DNA of 64,000 bases. Source: Ignavibacteria bacterium (GTDB taxonomy: Bacteria > Bacteroidota > Ignavibacteria > Ch128b). A program made the position numbers and the translations under genes. This document shows, in pieces, positions 9,045-17,550 of the stretch. The DNA lies in the NCBI GenBank assembly GCA_013177855.1, contig JABLYA010000002.1:124001-188000 (forward strand), written 5' to 3'. Position 1 is the first letter of the stretch, and every line of letters starts with the position of its first letter. Below the pieces are notes generated by a model. The model saw only the letters and a list, made by a program, of their open reading frames with translations, was not told the DNA's origin and made no database searches.

Positions 9045-9084
9045 AAAGCCGCCCTACATTCAGGATTTTATGCAAGGCGGCTTT
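9045..9084. terminator. Bidirectional hairpin between convergent genes
   Basis: AAAGCCGCC (9045-9053) and GGCGGCTTT (9076-9084) form a 9-bp perfect GC-rich stem with a 22-base loop. Read on the minus strand the stem is followed by a short T run. It lies between the ends of truA and the convergent gene at 9124 and probably serves both. Confidence 0.65.
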
Positions 9085-9090
9085 GTGAAG

Positions 9091-9108
9091 GGTGCGTATG
9101 AGCACTTA
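9091..9108. repeat. Left arm of an inverted repeat flanking the gene at 9124
   Basis: The 11 bases ATGAGCACTTA (9098-9108) are the exact reverse complement of 9708-9718. A second partial match, GTGCTCATAC at 9723-9732, also pairs with 9096-9105. The arms bracket the gene at 9124-9657. The role is unknown. Confidence 0.45.
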
Positions 9109-9123
9109 GTTAGATTTTGTTAA

Positions 9124-9657
9124 TTATAATTTAAAGTCAACTCCTAAATGTAAGTAACCAATCCCGTATCCAAGGCTTGCAGTTAATGCTAAAGACGGCA
9201 TAATGAAATATCTTGCATTAAAAGTAAATCCCCAGACAAAACCACCGACGCTTGCAGAAGGTTCAGGGAAGCCTCCAGGATTATTTACCCATTCCCATTT
9301 TGCGCTTGCAACATTATAACCAATATTGAAAGCTCCATAAGTGTCAAGATTTTTCAAACCAAATACATCATAATGATATGTTACCATTCCCAGCACATAG
9401 ATATTTGTATATGACCATTTACCAGAGTAGAATACTCCACCGACATCCTCGGAATAACCAGAATACATTCCGACAAATCCAACTCCAAGATTATCACCAA
9501 TGCCATATTCACCATTTAATCCAAACCCGAGAGATGCGTTACCAACACCTCCAAGTGCAACTCTACCACCAAGGTAGGTATCACCTGATTTAAAGCCTTG
9601 AGCAAAAGCTAATTGGGCTATTAAAACGAACGAGATAACAAATAGGACTTTTTTCAT
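9124..9657 (-). CDS. Small outer-membrane beta-barrel-like protein
   Basis: A 177-residue protein with a signal peptide (MKKVLFVISFVLIAQLAFAQ). A Gly- and aromatic-rich mature part follows (YLGGRVALGGVGNASLGFGL, YGIGDNLGVGFVGMYSGY, TASLGYGIGYLHLGVDFKL), patterned like an 8-strand outer-membrane barrel. I cannot name the family. The start has a good upstream AAGGAGAACC motif. It is convergent with truA, has its own 5' region and is bracketed by the inverted repeat described separately, so it is likely a single-gene transcript. Confidence 0.7.
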   Translation of the reverse strand: MKKVLFVISFVLIAQLAFAQGFKSGDTYLGGRVALGGVGNASLGFGLNGEYGIGDNLGVGFVGMYSGYSEDVGGVFYSGKWSYTNIYVLGMVTYHYDVFGLKNLDTYGAFNIGYNVASAKWEWVNNPGGFPEPSASVGGFVWGFTFNARYFIMPSLALTASLGYGIGYLHLGVDFKL

Positions 9658-9707
9658 TTTTGGTTCTCCTTAATTTTTTTGATTGTCTGTTTATTGAAGT
9701 TCATCAT

Positions 9708-9740
9708 TAAGTGCTCATTTTTGTGCTCATACTGTGCCCC
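9708..9740. repeat. Right arm(s) of the inverted repeat
   Basis: TAAGTGCTCAT (9708-9718) and GTGCTCATAC (9723-9732, followed by TGTGCCCC) are two adjacent related words. Both match the reverse complement of 9091-9108. They lie in the 5' region of the barrel gene (50-85 bases from its ATG), so they could equally be a direct-repeat operator. The rest of 9658-9943 shows no gene. Confidence 0.4.
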
Positions 9741-9943
9741 TTTTGATTGTTGGAACAAAAATGCATTAATAATTTGAAAGAATGATTTCATAATTTCATT
9801 ATTCAACTTTCTGGTTCTAAAATATTCTAATACTGTAAATCGTCAATTAGTCATTTGGCGTATTTTTTTAATAAGGAAAGAATCGAGGAAGGTATAATTG
9901 GCTTATAATAATAATTGCCCTAAATCTTAAGTTTCTCAATAAA

Positions 9944-11872
9944 TTATTTCAACAAGATCATCTTTATAATTTTTGATTTATCTCCTTGCTGTAACTTCAA
10001 AAAGTAAATCCCTGAAAAAAGTTCATTACCATCAAAAGTAAAATTGTAAGTTTTATTTCCTTCTAAATAGTTTTCAAGTAAGGTACTTATTTTTCTACCA
10101 AGAACATCATAAATAGTGATAGAAACAAATCCATTATCTTTTAAGGAAAATCTAATGTTGGTCAGTGAATTAAATGGATTGGGATAATTTTGATATAAAA
10201 CAAAATCTTCAGGCGTTTGATTGGAGTAATCCACTTTTGTTGTGTTTCGATAAAATTTAATTGCATCCGCAATACAGTAACCATCGCTTGATGAGTTTAA
10301 TCTTACTTTAATAGTATCATTCGCCTTAAAATTAATTTCGCCAAGGAAATTCCAGCTTCCACCATTTTCTCTTTGATTAACTGAAAATAAACATAACAAA
10401 CTATCATTTTTAAAAACTCTATATACCGCATTCAAAGAACGATTTGGATGAGCACTCCAGAATGCATATAACTTCATTGAGCCGCTAACTTGCGATATAA
10501 AAGTCCATTCACCAAAAGCGTTTGAATTTGGAGGAATTACATAGTAATCTTTTCCAAATCTATCTGGCTGAGATGATGAAAGCCATCCACCGGAACCTGT
10601 GAAAAGTGAGTCTGAATTGTCTATTACAAAAGAGAAGTAATCATTGTTATTATCAACTTCGATGATTTGATATCCTCTGCCTTCGAAATTATCAATAGTT
10701 TTTGCTCGAATTTCAATCTCTAAATTTCCATCATTGTGATTTGAAAAGTCAACGACAAACATCCAGGGTTCTGAATAAATTGTTTGAATTTCGGAATTAT
10801 TAATCATCAGCTTTGCTTCTGTTATTGGTCTTGAACAATTAATTTCAAAGTAAATTGTATCAATCAGCCTTACAACTTTTGGAGCAATCGAGATAAGTGG
10901 GACATTAAAATTTACATTTGTAATGAAATAAGGATTCTGAATCACATTTTTATAAGCATTTAAAACAGCCGAATTATTTGTCAAAGAAAAATCAGATTTA
11001 TTAATTAGGTGTGAATCGTAATCAAACCAGAAAACTCCTTTTACTCTTGGGAAATACTGTTGCAAATTATTGTAAAGTTGCTGCATATGATTAATACAAT
11101 AATCAGTGGTAATTCTTGGCAGCGGCGGATTACCTCTCCATTCTCTTGAAGCTGCTGCCCATTCACAAATCATAATTGGTTTATTTGGAAATTTATTGTA
11201 AACAGCACCGACCTTTGAGAGAGTTGAAATTCCTGTTTCATTCATTAAAGAATCATAAACAGGACCCCACATATAAAAATTTACTCCAACCCAATCAACA
11301 TATTCATCACCTGGATAATAAGCCATTATGTTTCTTGAGGTATCATTTGGAATATCGGGACGCCAATTCGGGCACCAAACCATCACAACATTTGGTGCTT
11401 CTTCTTTCATTATTCGATGCATCAATCGCCACTTTTCTTTATAAAGAGTTGGTGAACCAAACCAGGGGACCCAATCGCCATTCATTTCGGAAGCAAATCT
11501 TAAAAATATTGGTATTCCGCTCTTAGCAGCTTCTCTTGCCCAATTTCTTAGATGAGGTCCATCAACAACATCACGAAAAGCAGTGTCTGGTTCGAAGCCA
11601 AGCTGCATAAATGCATTATATTTTTTACAAGAATCAGCAAAAGCTTTCGGGAATGGAGATGAAACAGAAGTATAAGTCAAATATCCTGTATGTTTCTTAC
11701 CGACAAGTGCTTCAAAATTCGATATCATTCCATTAACATTAATATCATTTTGAATGAAGGCACCAATATAACATCCGCTTGGTGGTTCATACTTCGCAAC
11801 AGTTTGCGATAAGACAAAATGATTAAAGAATAGAATGAGCGAAAGTGTGACAAAAGATTTTTTACTCTTCAT
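9944..11872 (-). CDS. T9SS-exported GH26-like glycoside hydrolase
   Basis: Predicted secreted polysaccharide hydrolase of 642 residues. It has a signal peptide (1-23) and a TIM-barrel domain of GH26 (beta-mannanase) type with a probable acid/base E129 in SEMNGDW and nucleophile E237 in ICEWA. Next comes a golvesin/Xly-like beta domain at about 410-555 (DNSDSLFTGSGGW ... GYCIADAIKFY), then a T9SS sorting domain with NYPNPFNSLTNIRF. I chose the ATG at 11870-11872 because it begins the signal peptide; a longer in-frame start at 11920 would bury it. The gene overlaps nanE by 11 bases. The substrate is not known; mannan-like or beta-1,3/1,4-glucan are both possible in the family. Confidence 0.8.
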   Translation of the reverse strand: MKSKKSFVTLSLILFFNHFVLSQTVAKYEPPSGCYIGAFIQNDINVNGMISNFEALVGKKHTGYLTYTSVSSPFPKAFADSCKKYNAFMQLGFEPDTAFRDVVDGPHLRNWAREAAKSGIPIFLRFASEMNGDWVPWFGSPTLYKEKWRLMHRIMKEEAPNVVMVWCPNWRPDIPNDTSRNIMAYYPGDEYVDWVGVNFYMWGPVYDSLMNETGISTLSKVGAVYNKFPNKPIMICEWAAASREWRGNPPLPRITTDYCINHMQQLYNNLQQYFPRVKGVFWFDYDSHLINKSDFSLTNNSAVLNAYKNVIQNPYFITNVNFNVPLISIAPKVVRLIDTIYFEINCSRPITEAKLMINNSEIQTIYSEPWMFVVDFSNHNDGNLEIEIRAKTIDNFEGRGYQIIEVDNNNDYFSFVIDNSDSLFTGSGGWLSSSQPDRFGKDYYVIPPNSNAFGEWTFISQVSGSMKLYAFWSAHPNRSLNAVYRVFKNDSLLCLFSVNQRENGGSWNFLGEINFKANDTIKVRLNSSSDGYCIADAIKFYRNTTKVDYSNQTPEDFVLYQNYPNPFNSLTNIRFSLKDNGFVSITIYDVLGRKISTLLENYLEGNKTYNFTFDGNELFSGIYFLKLQQGDKSKIIKMILLK

Positions 11873-12599
11873 CAAAATCGAATGAATTATCATTCTCTGA
11901 TGTTCTTTCAAGTGAAGCATTTTCTATTGCTGAGACGAACCAAGATGTAACAATTCTGGGCCGAGTGATGGCTGTTCCAACCACAACAGACCATGCACCA
12001 ATTTTAATTGCTTCTGCACAAAATTCGGGAGTGTTGTATCTCCCTTCGGCAAATACTGGAACTCTTAAATTATCTACCAATTTTCTCAGTAAATCAAAGT
12101 CTGGTTTATTGTTATTAAGATAACGGGTTTCTGGTGTATATCCGCTCAAAGTTGTAGATACACAGTCGGCACCACTATCAACGCATGCGATAGCTTCATC
12201 ATAAGTTGCAATGTCAGCCATAATTAAAGCATTATATCTTTTCTTAAGTTGTGAAATAAACTCTGGACCCGACAATCCTTCTCTGATTCGAAAAGTTCCA
12301 TCAACAGCAATTATATGACAACCAATTTCAAGCAATGATTCAAAATCTCTAAATGAACCAGTAATTTTAACTGAACCATCTTCGAATTGAGACTTAATCA
12401 ATCCAATGACAGGAATTTTAACATTCGCCAGAATACTTTTGGTCTTTTTAATTCCTTCGGATCGAATGCCTTTTGCGCCGCCCATCTCTGCAGCACGAGC
12501 AAATAGAGTTACGCCTTCAGGTGTGTTAAACGGATCATCTCCCTCTGATTGACAGGAGACAACAAGACCATTTTTTAATTCTTCAAAAATTTTTTTCAT
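11862..12599 (-). CDS. nanE: N-acetylmannosamine-6-phosphate 2-epimerase
   Basis: NanE converts ManNAc-6-phosphate to GlcNAc-6-phosphate in sialic-acid or ManNAc use. The 245-residue (beta/alpha)8 protein begins LKNGLVVSCQSEGDDPFNTP, with CQ in the usual place. It also has GAKGIRSEGIKKTKSI, IIAVDGT and ADIATYDEAIACVDSGADCV, all typical of NanE. The last 11 residues are an acidic extension. It overlaps the upstream FAD-fold gene by 17 bases and the downstream glycosidase by 11, so the three are one operon. No other sialic-acid genes are nearby. Confidence 0.93.
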   Translation of the reverse strand: MKKIFEELKNGLVVSCQSEGDDPFNTPEGVTLFARAAEMGGAKGIRSEGIKKTKSILANVKIPVIGLIKSQFEDGSVKITGSFRDFESLLEIGCHIIAVDGTFRIREGLSGPEFISQLKKRYNALIMADIATYDEAIACVDSGADCVSTTLSGYTPETRYLNNNKPDFDLLRKLVDNLRVPVFAEGRYNTPEFCAEAIKIGAWSVVVGTAITRPRIVTSWFVSAIENASLERTSENDNSFDFDEE

Positions 12600-13443
12600 C
12601 GCTTAATCTTTTCTCGATTTCTTCGGCAATTAAAATTTCATTTTCTGGTTCGAATATATTTACAAAATCAGTGATGAATGAAATTCTTTCGTCGAACTTT
12701 GCTCTTTGATTTAATGTAAACATCAAATGTGACTGAGCAGGGACAATTTGAATTCGACTTCGATTTTGTCTTAGCAATTCATCTATCTTATCCAATGTCT
12801 GCGTTGCAATTTCTTCTACATCAAAAAGATTTTGTGTATCTAAATCAATTGATAACCACCACCTTTCATCTTTCAATCTAATTTTTTGATCTACATTCTG
12901 TAAAATTTTTTCATCTACTGGTAGAGAAATAAAATTAACTTGAGCCTTTGAAAATATTCTCGATGTTTTATCTATTAATGGTGCAAAAGTAAATTCAGTT
13001 GAAAAGTCAAACAGCTTTGAAGTTGTAAAATTAATTTCACCTTCCTTACCAATTACATTAATATAGATCAAATCTTCAGAAAAATTAACTTGATATGGAG
13101 TGATGTGAAACAAAAGTTCAATCTCATTTTCTTCACAAACTTTTTGAAGAATATATTTCACAACTTCAGGATTGAATAAAATATACTGGGCATCTTCGAA
13201 TAAAATGCCTTCATTAAATTCTTTAACTCGCTTTAAAATACTGTTTAAAACTTTACCTCGATCAAAGTCTTCTTCAGGTTTTCTCTGAAGTAGATTAAGA
13301 CTTTCTGTAATTGAGCCGCCGAAAAATCCGTATCGATTTAAAAGCAACACTTTTTTGAAATTCTGTTTTAGAAAAATTGAAGCTACAACTCCAGAAAGAT
13401 TAGCGGGATAAATTATTAAATCATATTGATTGCTTGTTTCCAT
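12583..13443 (-). CDS. Degenerate FAD-oxidoreductase-like protein
   Basis: A 286-residue protein whose N-terminus has the shape of an FAD_oxidored/Rossmann protein (beta strand YDLIIYPA, helix, second strand KKVLLLNRYGFFGGS). The dinucleotide glycine motif is missing: where GGGPAG is expected the sequence is YPANLSG. The rest is unremarkable and I see no second cofactor motif. It may have lost catalysis and act as a binding or scaffold protein, or use a variant nucleotide loop. It heads the operon with nanE and the GH26-like enzyme. Confidence 0.55.
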   Translation of the reverse strand: METSNQYDLIIYPANLSGVVASIFLKQNFKKVLLLNRYGFFGGSITESLNLLQRKPEEDFDRGKVLNSILKRVKEFNEGILFEDAQYILFNPEVVKYILQKVCEENEIELLFHITPYQVNFSEDLIYINVIGKEGEINFTTSKLFDFSTEFTFAPLIDKTSRIFSKAQVNFISLPVDEKILQNVDQKIRLKDERWWLSIDLDTQNLFDVEEIATQTLDKIDELLRQNRSRIQIVPAQSHLMFTLNQRAKFDERISFITDFVNIFEPENEILIAEEIEKRLSDEKNF

Positions 13444-13527
13444 TTCTCATCAATTTATCTGTGGAACATTAAGAATTTTATGGAGATTTTTTTCCAGCTA
13501 TACGACATTTCGAAAATTATTTAGAAT

Positions 13528-14379
13528 TTATCTGCCTAAAATTGTATTGTCAATCAATCTTGTGTTTCCTATTCGAACGGCGAGTAATAAATAATATTCA
13601 TTTCCTTCTTTCAATAAATCAGCTTTCTCAAAACTTTCTTTCTCAACAATTTCCACATAATCAATTTTAGCAAGTGAAAATTGATTGATTAAATTCTTCA
13701 CTTTTTCAATTAAGACTTTTGCTGATCTTTCTCCTTCGTTGAAAAGTTTTTCAGCAAGTTGAATTCCTTTATAAAGACACAAAGCTTGATTTCTTTCTTC
13801 GCCTAATAAATAAACATTTCTTGAGCTCATTGCAAGACCATCAACTTCTCGAACAATTGGCAGAACATCAACCCTAATTGGAATGTTCAAATCGTTAACC
13901 ATTTTTTGAATTATAAAAGCTTGCTGAGCATCCTTTTGACCAAAAACAGCAAAATCTGGCTGGACGATATTAAATAACTTTATTACAACAGTCGTCACAC
14001 CTTCAAAGTGAGTCGGGCGAAATTCTCCTTCTAAAATTTCACTGTACTTTCTGACCTTAACATAAGTCTGATAATTTTCGCCGTACATTTCCTGAGCTGA
14101 TGGTATAAAAACAAAATCACATTTTTCTTTTTCAAGTAAACTCAAATCCCTTTGTTCATCTCTCGGATAGCGATTAAAATCTTCGTTTGGAGCGAATTGA
14201 GTTGGATTGACAAAAATCGAAACAACACAAAAATCTGAATTTTGTTTAGCGTATCCAACAAGACTGAGGTGACCCTCGTGCAGATATCCCATCGTTGGAA
14301 CAAAAGAAATGATTTTTTTCTGAAGCTTTAAATCCCTTAATTCGTTTCTTAATTCACCAATTGTTCTAAGAACCTTCAT
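13528..14379 (-). CDS. panC: Pantothenate synthetase
   Basis: PanC joins pantoate and beta-alanine using ATP, the last step to pantothenate. At 283 residues it is full length. It has the HIGH-like PTMGYLHEGHLSLV (29-42), FVNPTQFAPNEDFNRYPR, and FGQKDAQQAFIIQKM. It lies 17 bases after mgtE in the same direction. panB and panD are not in the window. coaD, later in the same cofactor pathway, lies about 45 kb away and is unlinked. Confidence 0.97.
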   Translation of the reverse strand: MKVLRTIGELRNELRDLKLQKKIISFVPTMGYLHEGHLSLVGYAKQNSDFCVVSIFVNPTQFAPNEDFNRYPRDEQRDLSLLEKEKCDFVFIPSAQEMYGENYQTYVKVRKYSEILEGEFRPTHFEGVTTVVIKLFNIVQPDFAVFGQKDAQQAFIIQKMVNDLNIPIRVDVLPIVREVDGLAMSSRNVYLLGEERNQALCLYKGIQLAEKLFNEGERSAKVLIEKVKNLINQFSLAKIDYVEIVEKESFEKADLLKEGNEYYLLLAVRIGNTRLIDNTILGR

Positions 14380-14396
14380 TCTTTTAACCTAAAGTC

Positions 14397-15776
14397 TTAT
14401 AATAATTTACCTTTTAAAATTTCCATTGCGACTGAAAAGTAAATAATAATTCCAGTCACATCTACGAGCGTTGCAACAAAAGGTGCTGAAGATGTTGCGG
14501 GATCAAATCCAATTTTCTTTAAAATAAATGGAAGCATTGAACCAATCAAAGTTCCCCACATTACCACACCGATGAGTGAAAAGAAAACAGTCATAGCTAC
14601 ATAAAACCAATATTCACCATAAATATGAGTAGCTTCTTGCCATAAGAAAATTCTTAGAAAACCGATGAAGCCCAAAATAATTCCGAGAGAAAGACCGGTT
14701 AGAAATTCTCTTCTCATAATCTTGAACCAATCTTTCAAAGTTACTTCACCCAGAGCCATAGCGCGAACAACCAGTGTTGATGCCTGAGAACCCGAGTTAC
14801 CACCACTTGAAATTATCAAAGGGACAAAAAGGGCAAGCACAACAGCCTTCGCAATTTCTTCTTCAAATACTGCCATTGCTGTTGCAGTAAACATTTCGCT
14901 GATAAAGAGAATTGACAACCAGCCAGCTCTTTTCTTAATCATCTTAAGAATAGGAATCTCTGAATAAGGTTCTTCCAGAACTTCAACAGCGGCTTGTTTT
15001 TGAATATCCTCAGTTGTTTCTTCTTCTGCAACATCCATAATATCATCAACCGTCACGATACCAAGTAAAATTCCATTGTTATCAACGACAGGTAACGCAA
15101 CTGTATCATACTTTTGTAAAACCGAAACGGCTTTTTCCTGATCTTCGTTAACAAGAAGAGGTGTTATGTTTTCATCGTAAATCTCTGCAATTTTTTGGTC
15201 GGGCGATGCAAGTAAAATATCTCTAATATCAACTGAGCCAAGCAGTTTTCCTTTTTCATCTGTAACGAAAATGACATTTAATGTTTCCTTACCTTTACCG
15301 ACTTTTCTTATGTAATCAAGAACCTCCTGAATTGTCCACTCAGCTTTGACAGCCAGATAGTCTGGCGTCATCAAACGGCCAATTGAATTCTCAGGATAAC
15401 CTAAAAGAGTGGTTGCAATTTTTCTTTCATCGGTTGAGAGTAGCGAGATTAATTGGTGCAGAGCTTGAGTGGGAATTTCCTCAAATAATGCAGTACGGTC
15501 ATCAGGATCCATTTCATTCAAAATTGCTGCAACATCCTCCTTGCCCATCGATTTAATTAATTCCATCTGAGTATCAACATCAAGATATTCAAACACATCA
15601 GCTGCAAGTTCACGATTCAATAACCTAAAAATTATAACTCTTTCTTTTTCCTCAAGTTCAACGATCAATTCAGCGATGTCTGCGGGGGGCCATTCCTGTA
15701 AAACTTCTTTTAATACATCAAAACGTCTTTCATTAAGAAGTGATTTAATTTCAGGTTTCAATAATTGTGTGAGCAT
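14397..15776 (-). CDS. mgtE: Magnesium transporter MgtE
   Basis: Inner-membrane Mg2+ channel gated by cytoplasmic Mg2+. The 459-residue protein has the superhelical N domain (about 1-125) and a CBS pair (about 135-255, with GSVDIRDILLA and GIVTVDDIMDV). A C-terminal part follows with five membrane helices, containing the pore motifs SSGGNSGSQAS and FVATLVDVTG. All conserved acidic N-domain repeats appear present. No M-box-like riboswitch could be recognised in the 135 bases upstream. Confidence 0.96.
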   Translation of the reverse strand: MLTQLLKPEIKSLLNERRFDVLKEVLQEWPPADIAELIVELEEKERVIIFRLLNRELAADVFEYLDVDTQMELIKSMGKEDVAAILNEMDPDDRTALFEEIPTQALHQLISLLSTDERKIATTLLGYPENSIGRLMTPDYLAVKAEWTIQEVLDYIRKVGKGKETLNVIFVTDEKGKLLGSVDIRDILLASPDQKIAEIYDENITPLLVNEDQEKAVSVLQKYDTVALPVVDNNGILLGIVTVDDIMDVAEEETTEDIQKQAAVEVLEEPYSEIPILKMIKKRAGWLSILFISEMFTATAMAVFEEEIAKAVVLALFVPLIISSGGNSGSQASTLVVRAMALGEVTLKDWFKIMRREFLTGLSLGIILGFIGFLRIFLWQEATHIYGEYWFYVAMTVFFSLIGVVMWGTLIGSMLPFILKKIGFDPATSSAPFVATLVDVTGIIIYFSVAMEILKGKLL

Positions 15777-15911
15777 TGTTTCACCCTCTTGATTTTAAAA
15801 TTAAATTTCAAACAGAACAAATCCTGAGGGATTCGCTCCAACTTTTTAGATATGCTTCAAAGATTTGCTTAAGCCTAAAAAATCAAAACAAAAGATCCAG
15901 AGCCTATCAAT

Positions 15912-16754
15912 TTAGCTTGCAAATAAATCAAGCAACTGTGTAATTTTTGATTTTAATTCTTTTCTGTGACAAATGAAATCAATAAATCCTTTTTCAAGTA
16001 AAAATTCAGATGTCTGGAAACCCGGAGGAAGGTCTTTGCCAGTTGCTTGTTTTATAACTCGTGGTCCGGCAAATCCAATTAATGCACCAGGTTCAGCAAT
16101 ATTTACATCGCCGAGCATTGCATAGCTTGCGGTGGTACCGCCAGTTGTTGGATCTGTTAATACAGAGATATAAGGCACTTTTGCTTCAGCAAGTTTTGTG
16201 AGCAATGCAGAAGTCTTTGCAAGCTGCATAAGTGAAAGAGCACCTTCCATCATTCTGGCACCGCCGCTTTTTGAAATAATAATTAACGGATACTTAGTCT
16301 TAATTGATTTCTGAATCGCACGAGCAATTTTTTCTCCAACCACTGAACCCATACTTCCACCAATAAAAGCAAAATCCATTATTGCAGCAACTACATTATG
16401 ACCATTTATTTTGCCAGTACCTGTTCTTACTGCATCATATAATCCTGTTGTTTTAATCGCCTCTTTTATTCTTTGTTTATAAGGTTTTGTATCGACGAAA
16501 TTCAATGGGTCGTCGGACATCATTTTTTTGTCCATCTCTTTGAAAGATTTTTCGTCAAACAAAATTTCAATGTACTCGGCACTTCCGATTCTAAAGTGAT
16601 AATTGCATTTGGGACAGGTGTAAGCGTGTTGCTCAAGTTGCTTTTTATGAATTATCTCGCCGCACTTATCACACTTTGTCCACATTCCATCAGGAATTTC
16701 TTTTTTCTTTGAGTCGCTTTCGATTCCGCTTTTAGTTCTTCTAAACCAAGCCAT
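15912..16754 (-). CDS. accD: Acetyl-CoA carboxylase carboxyltransferase subunit beta
   Basis: AccD with AccA transfers CO2 from carboxybiotin to acetyl-CoA, making malonyl-CoA. The 280-residue protein starts with the four-cysteine zinc ribbon (CDKCGE ... CPKCNYHF, about 28-50). The crotonase-like fold follows with [12 protein letters not shown] and [16 protein letters not shown]. It lies 14 bases before the DUF1573 gene ends upstream. accA is not in the window. Confidence 0.97.
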   Translation of the reverse strand: MAWFRRTKSGIESDSKKKEIPDGMWTKCDKCGEIIHKKQLEQHAYTCPKCNYHFRIGSAEYIEILFDEKSFKEMDKKMMSDDPLNFVDTKPYKQRIKEAIKTTGLYDAVRTGTGKINGHNVVAAIMDFAFIGGSMGSVVGEKIARAIQKSIKTKYPLIIISKSGGARMMEGALSLMQLAKTSALLTKLAEAKVPYISVLTDPTTGGTTASYAMLGDVNIAEPGALIGFAGPRVIKQATGKDLPPGFQTSEFLLEKGFIDFICHRKELKSKITQLLDLFAS

Positions 16755-16768
16755 TTAAAAACCCTCCA

Positions 16769-17473
16769 TTATTTTCTATAAACATCTGCTTGAATTGTCA
16801 AAATTACTTCTGGATTTGATGGATCATTCGAACGGATTGTCACATATCTTGTAACCAATCCATTATAATTTGTTGAATTGAACTCAACTCTTATTTCACT
16901 TATATCGCCGGGATTTAATTTTCTTTTCTTTGGAATTGCGGCAGCACATCCGCATGAGGAGTGAATATCAACTATTTCAAGAACGCCCTGACCTGTATTT
17001 GTGAAAGCAAACGATGTCTCGTATATCTTACCTTCTTCTACTTTTCCAAAATTGTGAAACAACTTATCAAAGAAAATTTTGGGAGCACCAGTCGTATCAA
17101 TGTAAACTTGAGCTTTGATTGTTATTACTTTTGTCGGATTATCAGGTTCATTAGTTCTTAAATAAATTCTCTGAACTTGATTTCCAAATTTACCGTGAGT
17201 ATCGAAACGAACATCAAGAAAACCTCTTTCTCCAGCAGCATATTCTTTTTTCTTAAGTGTTCCAACAGAACAACCACAGGAAGCAGAGATATCAAGAATC
17301 TTTAATGTATCGCCGCCAGCATTGTAAAATTCAAATGTATGCTGAACAACATCATTCTGTCTGATCTTTCCAAAATCATAAGTATCTTCAACAAACTTAA
17401 GTTGCGGTTTAATAAATTGAGCGTAGGATGTAACAATCAGAGCACTCAACATCAAAAAAATTCTCTTAATCAT
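16769..17473 (-). CDS. Exported protein with two DUF1573 domains
   Basis: A 234-residue protein with a signal peptide (MIKRIFLMLSALIVTSYAQ) and two tandem DUF1573 (Ig/ASPM-SPD-2-Hydin-like) units. The first contains EFYNAGGDTLKILDISASCG at about 45-64, the second FTNTGQGVLEIVDIHSSCG. Each carries the SCGC cysteine pair. I start at the ATG at 17471-17473, which has GGAGG 5 bases upstream, rather than a longer in-frame start at 17509. Such proteins are common in Bacteroidota; function unknown. Confidence 0.85.
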   Translation of the reverse strand: MIKRIFLMLSALIVTSYAQFIKPQLKFVEDTYDFGKIRQNDVVQHTFEFYNAGGDTLKILDISASCGCSVGTLKKKEYAAGERGFLDVRFDTHGKFGNQVQRIYLRTNEPDNPTKVITIKAQVYIDTTGAPKIFFDKLFHNFGKVEEGKIYETSFAFTNTGQGVLEIVDIHSSCGCAAAIPKKRKLNPGDISEIRVEFNSTNYNGLVTRYVTIRSNDPSNPEVILTIQADVYRK

Positions 17474-17550
17474 AATTCCTCCACTTTGAAAACTAACAAA
17501 TGTATACAAATATATTTGATATCTTAGAAAATTACTAAGAGGTGGGTTGA

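Noticed and set aside
15777-15911. Possible M-box riboswitch before mgtE
   Set aside because: Only 135 bases, no conserved M-box core or terminator stem could be found.
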